A DNA stretch of 64,000 nt, from positions 23,064,001 to 23,128,000 of the forward strand of contig NC_046676.1 in NCBI RefSeq assembly GCF_003369915.1, in the 5' to 3' direction. The position numbers were made by a program, and so were the translations under genes. Positions 36,167 through 48,330 of this stretch are shown here, one piece after another (the first letter of the stretch is position 1; every line of letters starts with the position of its first letter). The notes beneath the pieces are model-generated. The model made no database searches and was not told the DNA's origin. It was given only the letters and a program-made list of their open reading frames with translations. Source of the stretch: Drosophila miranda (lineage: Eukaryota > Arthropoda > Insecta > Diptera > Drosophilidae).

Positions 36167-36810
36167 ACACGACGAACACACCGCATTTAACACTCCAACC
36201 CACGCCTAAAGTGCACTTACTGGTTAACGATCACCGAATACCGTCAATGTTAGTCATCTTTTGATAGCAAACGCATTCTTTGTTATTTATATGTGTTTAA
36301 AGAACATTAAATGCATTTTTGCGCACAGTATTTGAATTTAAATGTTTCCAGTGCGGTTATCGCACAAAAATACCACACGACAGCTCGATAGTCGATAGTA
36401 TCGATAGTCAAAGTTGAATTCGTCAGTATATAAATGGTATATTTTATAAATTAAACGATATATTTTAGTATATTTCTGAGGGTTGGACGGTATATTTTAA
36501 CGATAAATCCGCGGCCACACTGATATCAATATTTTTAATATATTTATTATGTTTATGGCTTACTCAACTTCAATCAGTGTTGTTTGCTAAACAGTCATTG
36601 TAAGTTCGAGGACAGTAACATTGTCCAATCTAAATCCTGGACAAGAGTTGTGAGTCATGCAGCAATGCTTTTTTTGCTTCACCTTCTGCTCGGGCTATTC
36701 AAAATCGATGGTCAACCTGGGCGGGCATCAAAGGAACGACCGGCACAGCACCAAGGGCTCTCTCCCTAATGCCGCAGGACACACAAATCATGTATATTAA
36801 TATATACCAG
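36167..36810 (+). promoter_or_regulatory. 3' UTR of U9 and promoter of U10 with exon 1 deleted
   Basis: ATTAAA 36306-36311; DRE TATCGATA 36399-36406; motif 6 36464-36475; motif 1 altered to CGGCCACACTG at 36512-36522 (T to C at the fourth base). At about 36548 'atatttatta' runs straight into 'tgtttatggctt' of intron 1, with a 2-nt TA overlap, deleting roughly 190 nt including exon 1 and the first donor. The rest, to 36810, is intron 1 sequence. Confidence 0.78.
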
Positions 36811-39800
36811 CATCCTGGTGATCGAGGCCATCGATTACTTCCTGCAGCAGTCGGATCATGCCCAGTCCATCGATCTGTGCATCTACCAGGCTTGCCTGAT
36901 CAAACAGCTGGCCAACTACGGCATTGATCCTCGTCCCAGTCTGCAGTGCTTGCTTCGCGTATTGCATGCGACTCGGGAGCATACGCGGAATCACTACCAT
37001 GTGCTCTTGGTTCTGCTGGCGGAAGTGCTGCACGTCTTGTCCCCCTTCTACTTGGCCGACTTGCTGCGGATCATTGTCTTCGTGGTCGTGCAGGAGTGCT
37101 GTGGCCATGAATACATTCTGAACATGTGTCTGGATGGCATCATTCAGTGGATGTCTCAGACTGCATTCATACACGCCGAGGGGCTGGCTCTGGCTAACCA
37201 GATAGTGCAGCGTGTGCTCGACCTCCAACAGTCGGATGAGGGCGAGCGGATATCCACCAAGCAACTGAAGCCGGCCCACATGCGCAACTATCATCCGGAC
37301 ATTGCGATTGCATTTGATCTGGCCAATCTTGTGGAGTCGTTCGATGCCTCCGAGAATCAGGATGTTTTCGCCTTTGTCGACGCCCTAAATGTCAAGTCAA
37401 ACACGGTCTTCTGCCAGCGCCTCCATCTCTTCTTGCGCGCCCTCTTTCTGTCCCGACAACCGCCCGTTGACTGCTGGTTCAAGATCTACGTGGTGATTCT
37501 GCAGACCATTAAGGTAAACGAGGGCATCGCCTACGACTTCCTCATGACCTACATCTTCAAGCTGGCCCACGAGAACAATCCTGAGCTGCAACTGGAGTTG
37601 CTTCGAGGTCTGCCCCATTTTGCCGTATCCAAGGTGAGCTCTCAAATGAACATCACTTGAATCTTCCACTGAAACATGTCCCGTTTTGCGAAGGACAACG
37701 TGCCCATGATTCTGAACACCATTCGAAATCTGTCCACCGAGAATGGTACCTTCTGTGTGGACCTGTATCTACGACTGTGGCGCGTGGAGTCGCGCACCTA
37801 TCCCTTCCTGCTGAAGCAAGTGGCTCAACCGCTGCCGGAGGGCGATAAGCGCTGGGAGCTTCAAGTAGCCCGAGCACATGCCATGCGGGAAATCTGCCAG
37901 GAAAAGTAGCCCACAAATTTATACCGATCTTGTATCCTTTTTCTAATCTTATACCCATCTTTTGCAGGCCAACATTGCATGGATCGGAGCTGCTACCTCA
38001 CCTTAGCAATACGTTAAACAGCTGCACCGATGAATCGGGGGATCTGGCTACGTCTCTGGCGTTGGATGCTCTTTATGCCTTGTGTGACAGCCACACTGTC
38101 AATATTGCTTCCACCTGGCACGCTCTGGGCAGCAAGTTTCGCGGCGAACAGCGTCCACAGACCCTTAGGTCTCTGTACCATTTCTTTGGCTTGGTTCCGC
38201 TGCTGCAGACACCCACACTGGAGTACGAGAAAGTTGCGGATGATGCCCTAGAGCAGCTGTGGCAGGCCATCAGTCGACCGGGAACAGATGCGGCACAGGT
38301 TCGCAATGCTCTGGCAGCCCTAAAGAGCTATGAGCCAGGAAGCACGCTCAACCTGCGGCACATTCCGGCTCAGTTTCGTTTTGAGATTGTCGGTGGAGCA
38401 GTGGGAGGACTTAGTGGCCGAGAGGTGGTGGATCTGCAGGAAGAGACCGTCCCCGGCGAGGTGTGGGTGCAGCTACTACAGAAGATTCGCCCGGAATGTG
38501 GAGATGCAGCAGCTGATCTGATTTCCCATCACATAAGCAACGAAATAAACGGCTTTCGGAGCGGAGTCTACCGCCTGCCCGAGGGCAAGCCGGAACCACG
38601 CAAGCTAGTGGGTTTGTTCGGGACCCTCCCGCTCCGTGCAGTAACCAACTACATGGTGAGCCAGGCCCGCTTCGGAGACTACGTGTCAGAGCCCTATGCA
38701 GTGACCTTTCCCCTTAGGGCGCTGTCCAATAAATTTCCCAAGCCGATACCACCGCTCGATTGGAGCTGCTTGACGAGCTTCTTTCACCTATCCTTCGATG
38801 CGAGGAAGTACTGCATCATGATAGCCAAGAATCAGGCGTCGAGCTCAGGCACAGCGAAGCGTTTGCTAGAGAACTTCCTGGTAGAATTCGAGTCTGATTG
38901 CTTCGAGGAGGATCTGCTGTTACTGTTCTCACTGCTACCGGAGATCGCCAGCAACGTGGGCCTTCAGATCATAAAGAACTTTGCCGAGAAAGTGGCTGTC
39001 TATTGCTTCAAAGAGTCACAGATAAACGACTTTGTCGAGGGTGAGTTTACACTTTTTATACCCGATACTCAAAATGAGTATTGGAGTATATTAGATTTGT
39101 GGTAAAAGTGGATGTGTGTAACGTCCAGAAGGAATCGTTTCCGACCCCATAAAGTATATATATTCTTGATCAGCATCAATAACCGAGTCGATTGAGCCCT
39201 GTCTGTCTGTCCGTCCGTCCGTCTGTCCGTCTGTCCGTCCCCTTCAGCGCTTAGTGCTCAAAGACTATAAGAGCTAGAGCAACGTTGTTTTGGATCCAGA
39301 CAAAAATATTTCAAAACTTCGCCCCGCCCACTTCCGCCCCCACAAAGGACGAAAATCTGTGGCATCCACATTTTTAAAGATACGATAAAACCAAAAACGC
39401 AGAATCGTAGAGGATGACTATATGTTCTAGAGTGTAAAATCTCAACCAGATCGTATAATTATTATAGCCAGAATCAAGAAAACAATTTCATTCTTTCTCG
39501 CTCTGTTTCATGTACGAAAATCTGGGGCATCCACAAATCTGAGAGACTATTAAGGCTAGAGTAACCAAATTTGGTATCCGCACTTCTGTTAGATCTCACT
39601 ATAAAACGTATATCTCAGAATTTCGCCCCACCCCCTTCCGCCCCCACAAAAGACGAAAATCTGTTGCATCCACAATATTGCAGATTCGAAAAAACTAAAA
39701 ACGCAGAATCATAGATAATGACCATATCTATCAGATTGCTGAATCTGGATCAGATCGGATCATTTTTATACCCAAAAGGAACAAATCAATTTGTACTGGC

Positions 39801-40775
39801 TACGCAGCGCCCGACGTCACGCTCAGACTGAATTTCCTTTTTCTCTCTCGCACGCACTCTTTGTCGTGTCGTTTAATATTAGCGGCGTCTGCCCGAGGAG
39901 AGCCATACTGACTAAGTATCGGGTATAACTGTAGAGTTGCGGTGTCCGCAGCAACTCACAACGTTCCCCCTCGTTTTTGCTTGCTTTTTGTCCAGGCGAT
40001 GACCTTGTATCATCTTGTTTGCAGGATGCCTTTTTGAAAAGTTTTTGGACAGCGTCAAGTACATTTTCACGGGAAAGTGCGACCTACCACCCGAAGTGTT
40101 GGATGTTTTCACACTGATTGTAGAGCGCTACATGGACTCGATGAATCTGGACTCGAGGCTGTTTGAGCGCTACACAGAGGTGGTGGCCGTTTTGCATCCG
40201 AATGCCATCGACGGGCTGACCACGCCCGCCAATTGGTGGGAGACGCCCATAGGCAAGCTAAAAAAGGCCACCATCATCCGATGCTATCTGGTGCTGTATA
40301 ACGAGAAGTTGCCCAACCCACTCAAATGGCTGACGCCCATTATTGATGCCTACGAGAAGCGCACGGAGGAGCGCTCCTTCTTCTATCGCCACTTGGCTGC
40401 CACTCTGTATGCCTTTGGAAGCGATGAACATGCCTGTAACTGGATCATGGAAATATTCCTGGAGATCCAGATGCTGCTGGCCGAGGCCTCCAACAAGGAG
40501 AAGGTTAACAGGGCACTCTATCTGCTGGACATCTTTGTTCTGGCCGTGGATGTGCTCTCCAGCTGTGCCGTGCTGCTGGGCAGTGTCGATGTGGTGGCCA
40601 CAGACGATAAGCAGCGACTCAATCTCTTTCCCGAGAGCTTGCAGTATCTGTGCGACCACATATTCTGGAAGGACCATGAAGCAAAGGTGAGTGAAGAAGA
40701 CTCAACTATATGCCACTTTCTTGATCATTTTTGTATCGACTTTCAGGTCTATGAATTCCTATTTAATCTATATAT
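36811..40775 (+). CDS. FOCAD-like: FOCAD-like copy U10, exons A-D open, exon 1 deleted, fused 3' end
   Basis: Exons A 36811-37633, B 37694-37905, C 37968-39040, D 40025-40686, truncated E 40747-40775. All are open. Substitutions include Gly to Ser in VLSSCAVLL (exon D) and Pro to Ser in FESDCFEED (exon C). A promoter sits upstream, but a deletion at about 36548 removes exon 1 and its ATG. At the 3' end exon E runs into intron 1 of U11: unspliced, the frame continues to a stop at 40996-40998; spliced at the GTATGT at 40776, it would enter exon A of U11 in frame. Lack of a start makes normal translation doubtful. Confidence 0.72.
39057..39978. mobile_element. DINE-like element, intron of U10 (GA-tract variant)
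   Basis: Intron 39041-40024 (984 nt), with the 'aatttcctttttctc' variant and 'aaaagacgaaaat' instead of 'aaaggacgaaaat', both shared with U14. Confidence 0.8.
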
Positions 40776-41039
40776 GTATGTTTATGGCTTACTCAACTTC
40801 AATCAGTGTTGTTTGCTAAACAGTCATTGTAAGTTCGAGGACAGTAACATTGTCCAATCTAAATCCTGGACAAGAGTTGTGAGTCATGCAGCAATGCTTT
40901 TTTTGCTTCACCTTCTGCTCGGGCTATTCAAAATCGATGGTCAACCTGGGCGGGCATCAAAGGAAGGACCGGCACAGCACCAAGGGCTCTCTCCCTAATG
41001 CCGCAGGACACACAAATCATGTATATTAATATATACCAG
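40747..41039 (+). other. Exon E / intron 1 fusion U10-U11
   Basis: Identical breakpoint, donor at 40776, acceptor before 41040, in-frame phase. Exons A-D of U10 and A-B of U11 are all open, so this fusion has the longest uninterrupted coding path across a junction in the window, up to the indels in U11 exon C. Confidence 0.75.
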
Positions 41040-43060
41040 CATCCTGGTGATCGAGGCCATCGATTACTTCCTGCAGCAGTCGGATCATGCCCAGTCCATC
41101 GATCTGTGCATCTACCAGGCTTGCCTGATCAAACAGCTGGACAACTACGGCATTGATCCTCGTCCCAGTCTGCAGTGCTTGCTTCGCGTATTGCTTGCGA
41201 CTCGGGAGCATACGCGGAATCACTACCATGTGCTCTTGGTTCTGCTGGCGGAAGTGCTGCACGTCTTGTCCCCCTTCTACTTGGCCGACTTGCTGCGGAT
41301 CATTGTCTTCGTGGTCGTGCAGGAGCGCTGTGGCCATGAATACATTCTGAACATGTGTCTGGATGGCATCATTCAGTGGATGTCTCAGACTGCATTCATA
41401 CACGCCGAGGGGCTGGCTCTGGCTAACCAGATAGTGCAGCGTGTGCTCGACCTCCAACAGTCGGATGAGGGCGAGCGGATATCCACCAAGCAACTGAAGC
41501 CGGCCCACATGCGCAACTATCATCCGGACATTGCGATTGCATTTGATCTGGCCAATCTTGTGGAGTCGTTCGATGCCTCCGAGAATCAGGATGTTTTCGC
41601 CTTTGTCGACGCCCTAAATGTCAAGTCAAACACGGTCTTCTGCCAGCGCCTCCATCTCTTCTTGCGCGCCCTCTTTCTGTCCCGACAACCGCCCGTTGAC
41701 TGCTGGTTCAAGATCTACGAGGTGATTCTGCAGACCATTAAGGTAAACGAGGGCATCGCCTACGACTTCCTCATGACCTACATCTTCAAGCTGGCCCACG
41801 AGAACAATCCTGAGCTGCAACTGGAGTTGCTTCGAGGTCTGCCCCATTTTGCCGTATCCAAGGTGAGCTCTCAAATGAACATCACTTGAATCTTCCACTG
41901 AAACATGTCCCGTTTTGCGAAGGACAACGTGCCCATGATTCTGAACACCATTCGAAATCTGTCCACCGAGAATGGTACCTTCTGTGTGGACCTGTATCTA
42001 CGACTGTGGCGCGTGGAGTCGCGCACCTATCTCTTCCTGCTGAAGCAAGTGGCTCAACCGCTGCCGGAGGGCGATAAGCGCTGGGAGCTTCAAGTAGCCC
42101 GAGCACATGCCATGCGGGAAATCTGCCAGGAAAAGTAGCCCACAAATTTATACCGATCTTGTATCCTTTTTCTAATCTTATACCCATCTTTTGCAGGCCA
42201 ACATTGCATGGATCGGAGCTGCTACCTCACCTTAGCAATACGTTAAACAGCTGCACCGATGAATCGGGCGATCTGGCTACGTCTCTGGCGTTGGATGCTC
42301 TTTATGCCTTGTGTGACAGCCACCTGTCAATATTGCTTCCACCTGGCACGCTCTGGGCAGCAAGTTTCGCGGCGAACAGCGTCCACAGACCCTTAGGTCT
42401 CTGTACCATTTCTTTGGCTTGGTTCCGCTGCTGCAGACACCCACACTGGAGTACGAGAAAGTTGCGGATGATGCCTAGAGCAGCTGTGGCAGGCCATCAG
42501 TCGACCGGAACAGATGCGGCACAGGTTCGCAATGCTCTGGCAGCCCTAAAGAGCTATGAGCCAGGAAGCACGCTCAACCTGCGGTACATTCCGGCTCAGT
42601 TTCGTTTTGAGATTGTCGGTTGAGCAGTGGGAGGACTTAGTGGCCGAGAGGTGGTGGATCTGCAGGAAGAGACCGTCCCCGGCGAGGTGTGGGTGCAGCA
42701 CTACAGAAGATTCGCCCGGAATGTGGAGATGCAGCAGCTGATCTGATTTCCCATCACATAAGCAACGAAATAAACGGCTTTCGGAGCGGAGTCTACCGCT
42801 GCCCGAGGGCAAGCCGGAGCCACGCAAGCTAGTGGGTTTGTTCGGGACCCTCCCGCTCCGTGCAGTAACCAACTACATGGTGAGCCAGGCCCGCTTCGGA
42901 GACTACGTGTCAGAGCCCTATGCAGTGACCTTTGCCCTCAGGGCGCTGTCCAATAAATTTCCCAAGCGATACCACCGCTCGTGGATGCTGACGAGCTTCT
43001 TTCACCTATCCTTCGATGCGAGGAAAGTACTGCATCCGCATCATGGAGAGCCAAGATAGC
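41040..43060 (+). pseudogene. FOCAD-like: FOCAD-like copy U11, exons A and B intact, exon C riddled with indels
   Basis: Exon A is 41040-41862 (open; Ala to Asp in KQLDNYG), B 41923-42134 (open), C from 42197. From about 42320 exon C acquires repeated 1-nt losses (cacactgtcaa to cacctgtcaa, gatgccctag to gatgcctag, gaccgggaac to gaccggaac, gtcggtggag to gtcggttgag, cagctactac to cagcactac) and stops being translatable. It breaks off near 43060 after a noisy version of 'aggaagtactgcatcatg' and is followed by the tail of an exon B. Exons D and E of this copy are absent. Whether the indels are biological or consensus error cannot be decided from sequence alone; their density contrasts sharply with the clean exons A and B. 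Confidence 0.8.
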
Positions 43061-43087
43061 TCGAGCATCATGGCACCGATTGCGGCG

Positions 43088-45861
43088 GAAATCGGCCAGG
43101 AAAAGTAGCCACAAATTTATTACCGAATCTGTATCCTTTTTCTAATCTTTATACCTCATCTTATTTTGCAGGCCAACATTGCATGGATCGAGCTGCTATC
43201 ACCTTAGCAATACGTTAAACGCTGCACCGATGAATCGGGATCTGGCTACTTCTCTGCGCTTGGATGCTCTTAGCCTTGTGTGACAGCCACACTGTCAATA
43301 TTGCTTCCACCTGGCACGCTCTGGGCAGCAAGTTTCGCGGCGAACAGCGTCCACAGACCCTTAGTCTCTTGTACCATTTCTTTGGCTTGGTTCCGCTGCT
43401 GCAGACACCCACACTGGAGTACGAGAAAGTTGCGGATGATGCCTAGAGCAGCTGTGCAGGCCATCAGTCGACCGGGAACAGATGCGGCACAGGTTCGCAA
43501 TGCTCTGCAGCCCTAAAGAGCTATGAGCCAGGAAGCACGCTCAACCTGCGTACATCCGGCTCAGTTTCGTTTTGAGATTGTCGGTTGAGCAGTGGGAGAC
43601 TTAGTGGCCGAGAGGTGTGATCTGCAGGAAAAGACCGTCCCCGCGAAGGTGTGGTGCAGCCACTACAGAAGATTCGCCCGAATGTGGAGATGCAGCAGCT
43701 GATTGATTCCCATCACATAAGCAACGAAATAAACGGCTTTCGGAGCGAGTCTACCGCCTGCCGAGGCAAGCCGGAGCCACGCAAGCTAGTGGTTTGTTCG
43801 GGACCCTCCCGCTCCGTGCAGTAACCAACTACATGTGAGCCAGGCCGCTTCGGAGACTACGTGTCAGAGCCCTATGCAGTGACCTTTGCCCTCAGGGCGC
43901 TGTCCAATAAATTTCCAAGCGATACCACCGCTCGATTGGAGCTGCTTGACGAGCTTCTTTCACCTATCCTTCGATGCGAGGAAGTACTGCATCATGATAG
44001 CCAAGAATCAGGCGTCGAGCTCAGGCACAGCGAAGCGTTTGCTAGAGAACTTCCTGGTAGAATTCGAGCCTGATTGCTTCGAGGAGGATCTGCTGTTACT
44101 GTTCTCACTGCTACCGGAGATCGCCAGCAACGTGGGCCTTCAGATCATAAAGAACTTTGCCGAGAAAGTGGCTGTCTATTGCTCAAAGAGTCACAGATAA
44201 ACGACTTTGTCGAGGGTGAGTTTACACTTTTTATACCCGATACTCAAAATGAGTATTGGAGTATATTAGATTTGTGGTAAAAGTGGATGTGTGTAACGTC
44301 CAGAAGGAATCGTTTCCGACCCCATAAAGTATATATATTCTTGATCAGCATCAATAACCGAGTCGATTGAGCCCTGTCTGTCTGTCCGTCCGTCCGTCTG
44401 TCCGTCTGTCCGTCCGCTTCAGCACTTAGTGCTCAAAGACTATAAGAGCTAGAGCAACGTTGTTTTGGATCCAGACTTTTGTGATATGTCACTGCTACAA
44501 AAATATTTCAAAACTTCGCCCCGCCCACTTCCGCCCCACAAAGGACGAAAATCTGTGGCATCCACATTTTTTAAAGATACGATAAAACCAAAAACGCAGA
44601 ATCGTAGAGGATGACTATATGTTCTAGAGTGTAAATCTCAACCAGATCGTATAATTATTATAGCCAGAATCAAGAAAACAATTTCATTCTTTCTCGCTCC
44701 GTTTCATGTACGAAAATCTGGGGCATCCACAAATCTCAGAGACTATTAAGGCTAGAGTAACCAAATTTGGTATCCGCACTTCTGTTAGATCTCACTATAA
44801 AACGTATATCTCAGAATTTCGCCCCACCCCCTTCCGCCCCCACAAAGGACGAAAATCTGTTGCATCCACAATATTGCAGATTCGAGAAAACTAAAAACGC
44901 AGAATCATAGATGACCATATCTATCAGATTGCTGAATCTGGATCAGATCGGATCATTTTTATACCCAAAAGGAACAAATCAATTTGCACTGGCTACGCAG
45001 CGCCCGACGTCACGCTCAGACTGATTTTTCTGTCTCTCTCGCACGCACTCTTTGTCGTGTCGTTTAATATTAGCGGCGTCTGCCGGAGGAGAGCCATACT
45101 GACTAAGTATCGGGTATAACTGTAGAGTTGCGGTGTCCGCAGCAACTCACAACGTTCCCCTCGTTTTTGCTTGCTTTTTGTCCAGGCGATGACCTTGTAT
45201 CATCTTGTTTGCAGGATGCCTTTTTGAAAAGTTTTTGGACAGCGTCAAGTACATTTTCACGGGAAAGTGCGACCTACCACCCGAAGTGGTTGGATGTTTT
45301 TCACACTGATTGTAGAGCGCTACATGGACCGATGAATCTGGACTCGAGGCTGTTTGAGCGCTACACAGAGGTGGTGGCGTTTGATGGATGACGGGCTGAC
45401 GGGTTGGGGGAGAATAGGCAGCTAAGCCAATCTCCGATGCTATTGTGCGTATCGAAATTCAACTCATGCTGAGCCTTATTGATCCTACGAGAAGCGCACG
45501 AGGAGCGCTTCCTATCGCACTTGCTGACTCTGTACTAACGATGAACATGCTGTAAGATCATGGTATCGGGACAGATGCTGCTCCGAGTACGGGAGGTTAA
45601 CAGGGCACTCTATCTGCTGGACATCTTTGTTCTGGCCGTGGATTGCTCTCCAGCTGTGCCGTGCTGCTGGGCAGTGTCGATGTGGTGGCCACAGACGATA
45701 AGCAGCGACTCAATCTCTTCCCGAGAGCTTGCAGTATCTGTGCGACCACATATTCTGGAAGGACATGAACAAAGGTGAGTGAAGAAGACTCAACTATATG
45801 CCACTTTCTTGATCATTTTGTATCGACTTTCAGGTCTATGAATTCTATTTAATCTATATAT
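43088..45861 (+). pseudogene. FOCAD-like: FOCAD-like copy U12, noisy partial copy (end of B, C, D, part of E)
   Basis: It begins with the last ~20 nt of exon B (about 43088-43106), then the B/C intron, exon C 43172-44215, the DINE intron 44216-45214, a degraded exon D 45215-45774 (560 nt rather than 662) and truncated E from 45834. Exon C is full of 1-nt losses to about 43920, then almost clean except for a missing T at about 44182 ('attgctcaaag'). Exon D is clean to about 45290; from about 45380 to 45600 it is scrambled and barely alignable. It is fused to U13 through the usual exon E/intron 1 junction, but a 1-nt loss in exon E ('aattctattt') puts it out of frame. Confidence 0.75.
44232..45168. 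mobile_element. DINE-like element, intron of U12
   Basis: Intron 44216-45214 (999 nt). Long subtype with the 21-nt segment and 'gtccgcttcagcactt' (shared with U14 and U15). Only a few single-base indels, much cleaner than the flanking exons C and D. Confidence 0.78.
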
Positions 45862-46123
45862 GTATGTTTAATGGCTTACTCAACTTCAAATCAGTGTTGT
45901 TTGCCTAAACAGTCATTGTAAGTTCGAGACAGTAACATTGTCCAACTAAATCCTGGACAAGAGTTGTGAGTCATGCAGCAATGCTTTTTTTGCTTCAACT
46001 TCTGCTCGGCTATCAAAATCGATGGTCAACCTGGCGGGCATCAAAGGAAGACCGGCACAAGCACCAAGCTCTCTCCCTAATGCCGCAGGAACACACAAAT
46101 CATGTATATTAAATATATACCAG
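45834..46123 (+). other. Exon E / intron 1 fusion U12-U13 (noisy)
   Basis: Same breakpoint, with the donor at 45862 and the acceptor before 46124, but with several extra or missing bases ('gtttaatgg', 'ttcaaatcag', 'ttgcctaaac'). A missing C in exon E shifts the frame. Confidence 0.65.
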
Positions 46124-47797
46124 CATCCTGGTGATCGAGGCCATCCGATTACTTCCTGCAGCAGTCGGATCATGCCCAGTCCATCGATCTGTGCATCTAC
46201 CAGGCTTGCCTGATCAAACAGCTGGCCCTACGCAATGATCTCGTCCCAGTCTGCAGTGCTGCTTGCGTATTGCATGCGACCAGCATACGCGAATCACTAC
46301 CATGTGCTTGTTCTGCCTGCGGAAGTGCCTGCACGTCTTGTTCCCTTCTACTGGCCGATTGCTGCCGATCATTGTCTTCGTGGTCGTGCAGGAGTGCTGT
46401 GGCCATGAATACATTCTGAACATGTGTCTGGATGGCATCATTCAGTGGATGTCTCAGACTGCATTCATACACGCCGAGGGGCTGGCTCTGGCTAACCAGA
46501 TAGTGCAGCGTGTGCTCGACCTCCAACAGTCGGATGAGGGCGAGCGGATATCCACCAAGCAACTGAAGCCGGCCCACATGCGCAACTATCATCCGGACAT
46601 TGCGATTGCATTTGATCTGGCCAATCTTGTGGAGTCGTTCGATGCCTCCGAGAATCAGGATGTTTTCGCCTTTGTCGACGCCCTAAATGTCAAGTCAAAC
46701 ACGGTCTTCTGCCAGCGCCTCCATCTCTTCTTGCGCGCCCTCTTTCTGTCCCGACAACCGCCCGTTGACTGCTGGTTCAAGATCTACGAGGTGATTCTGC
46801 AGACCATTAAGGTAAACGAGGGCATCGCCTACGACTTCCTCATGACCTACATCTTCAAGCTGGCCCACGAGAACAATTCTGGATCCAGGCGCATGGACCT
46901 TGTATCATCTGTGTTTGCAAGGATGCCTTTTTGGAAAAGTTTTGGACAGCGTCAAGTAAACATTTTTCACGGAAAAGTGCGATTCCTGACCACCATCGAA
47001 AGTCGTTAGCGATGTATTTCACACTGATTGTAGAGCGCTTACATGGACTCGATGAATCTGGACTCGAGGCTGTTGAGCGCTACACAGAGGTGGTGCCGTT
47101 TTGCATCGAACCATCGACGGGCTGACCACGCCCGCCAATGGGGAACGCCCATAGGCAAGCTAAAAAAGGCCACCATCATCCGATGCTATCTGGTGCTGTA
47201 TAACGAGAAGTTTGCCCAACCCACTCAAAATGGCTGACGCCCATTATTGATGCCTACGAGAAGCGCACGGAGGAGCGCTCCTTCTTCTATCGCCACTTGG
47301 CTGCCACTCTGTATGCCTTTGAAGCGATGAACATGCCTGTAACTGGATCATGGAAATATTCCTGGAGATCCAGATGCTGCTGGCCGAGGCCTCCAACAAG
47401 GAGAAGGTTAACAGGGCACTCTATCTGCTGGACATCTTTGTTCTGGCCGTGGATGTGCTCTCCGCTGTGCCGTGCTGCTGGGCAGTGTCGATGTGGTGGC
47501 CACAGACGATAAGCAGCGACTCAATCTCTTTCCCGAGAGCTTGCAGTATCTGTGCGACCACATATTCTGGAAGGACCATGAAGCAAAGGTGAGTGAAGAA
47601 GACTCAACTATATGCCACTTTCTTGATCATTTTTGTATCGACTTTCAGGTCTATGAATTCCTATTTAATCTATATAAGCACAGCTCCATGCCGTCGGACT
47701 ATGCAGACGTATTCAAGGAGGCAATCATTTGTTCCCGAACAAACCATACTTCGACCACAAAGGTGTCTGGACCAAATACGTAGGCCTGCGTAAATGA
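46124..47797 (+). pseudogene. FOCAD-like: FOCAD-like copy U13, exon A fused to exon D
   Basis: Exon A starts at 46124, is noisy to about 46380, then clean to 46876, where 'cacgagaacaat' jumps to 'tctggatccaggcgcatgg', a noisy version of the end of the C/D intron. Exon D follows at about 46922-47588 and exon E at 47649-47797. The end of A, all of B and C and the DINE element are missing. Exon D is noisy to about 47330 and then clean. Exon E has a 1-nt loss ('tcccgaacaaacc' for 'tcccggaacaaacc', about 47735), stopping at 47781-47783; the ancestral TGA is at 47795-47797. ATTAAA lies at 47937-47942. Confidence 0.78.
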
Positions 47798-48330
47798 ACA
47801 CGACGAACACACCGCATTTAACACTCCAACCCACGCCTAAAGTGCACTTACTGGTTAACGATCACCGAATACCGTCAATGTTAGTCATCTTTTGATAGCA
47901 AACGCATTCTTTGTTATTTATATGTGTTTAAAGAACATTAAATGCATTTTTGCGCACAGTATTTGAATTTAAATGTTTCCAGTGCGGTTATCGCACAAAA
48001 ATACCACACGACAGCTCGATAGTCGATAGTATCGATAGTCAAAGTTGAATTCGTCAGTATATAAATGGTATATTTTATAAATTAAACGATATATTTTAGT
48101 ATATTTCTGAGGGTTGGACGGTATATTTTAACGATAAATCCGCGGCCACACTGATATCAATATTTTTAATATATTTATTAAAAAAAATGCAGATAAATTA
48201 AAAAAAGTGTAATTAAAACGTATTATCAGTGCGTGTCACGTGCTGCAATCCCGATCGGCTGTGAAGCAACCTTGAAGCTCTCTCCCTAATGCCGCAGGAC
48301 ACACAAATCATGTATATTAATATATACCAG
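47798..48330 (+). promoter_or_regulatory. 3' UTR of U13 and promoter of U14 with exon 1 deleted
   Basis: ATTAAA 47937-47942; DRE 48030-48037; motif 6 48095-48106; altered motif 1 CGGCCACACTG 48143-48153. At 48277-48279 'ccttgaagct' joins 'ctctccctaatgcc' with a shared GCT, removing exon 1 and about 80% of intron 1. Only the last ~50 nt of intron 1, with the acceptor, remain before exon A at 48331. Confidence 0.78.

Larger units (their letters stand above)
42320..47330. other. Indel-rich interval, probable low-quality or collapsed assembly
   Basis: Between about 42.32 and 43.92, 45.29 and 46.38, and 46.88 and 47.33 kb, single-base losses and gains occur every 20-60 nt, while the stretches between (43.92-45.29, 46.38-46.87) and all flanking DNA are nearly clean. 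From 45380 to 45600 exon D is scrambled. Changes hit coding, intronic and flanking bases alike. Three of the window's most aberrant junctions (43060, 45400, 46876) fall here. Confidence 0.7.
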
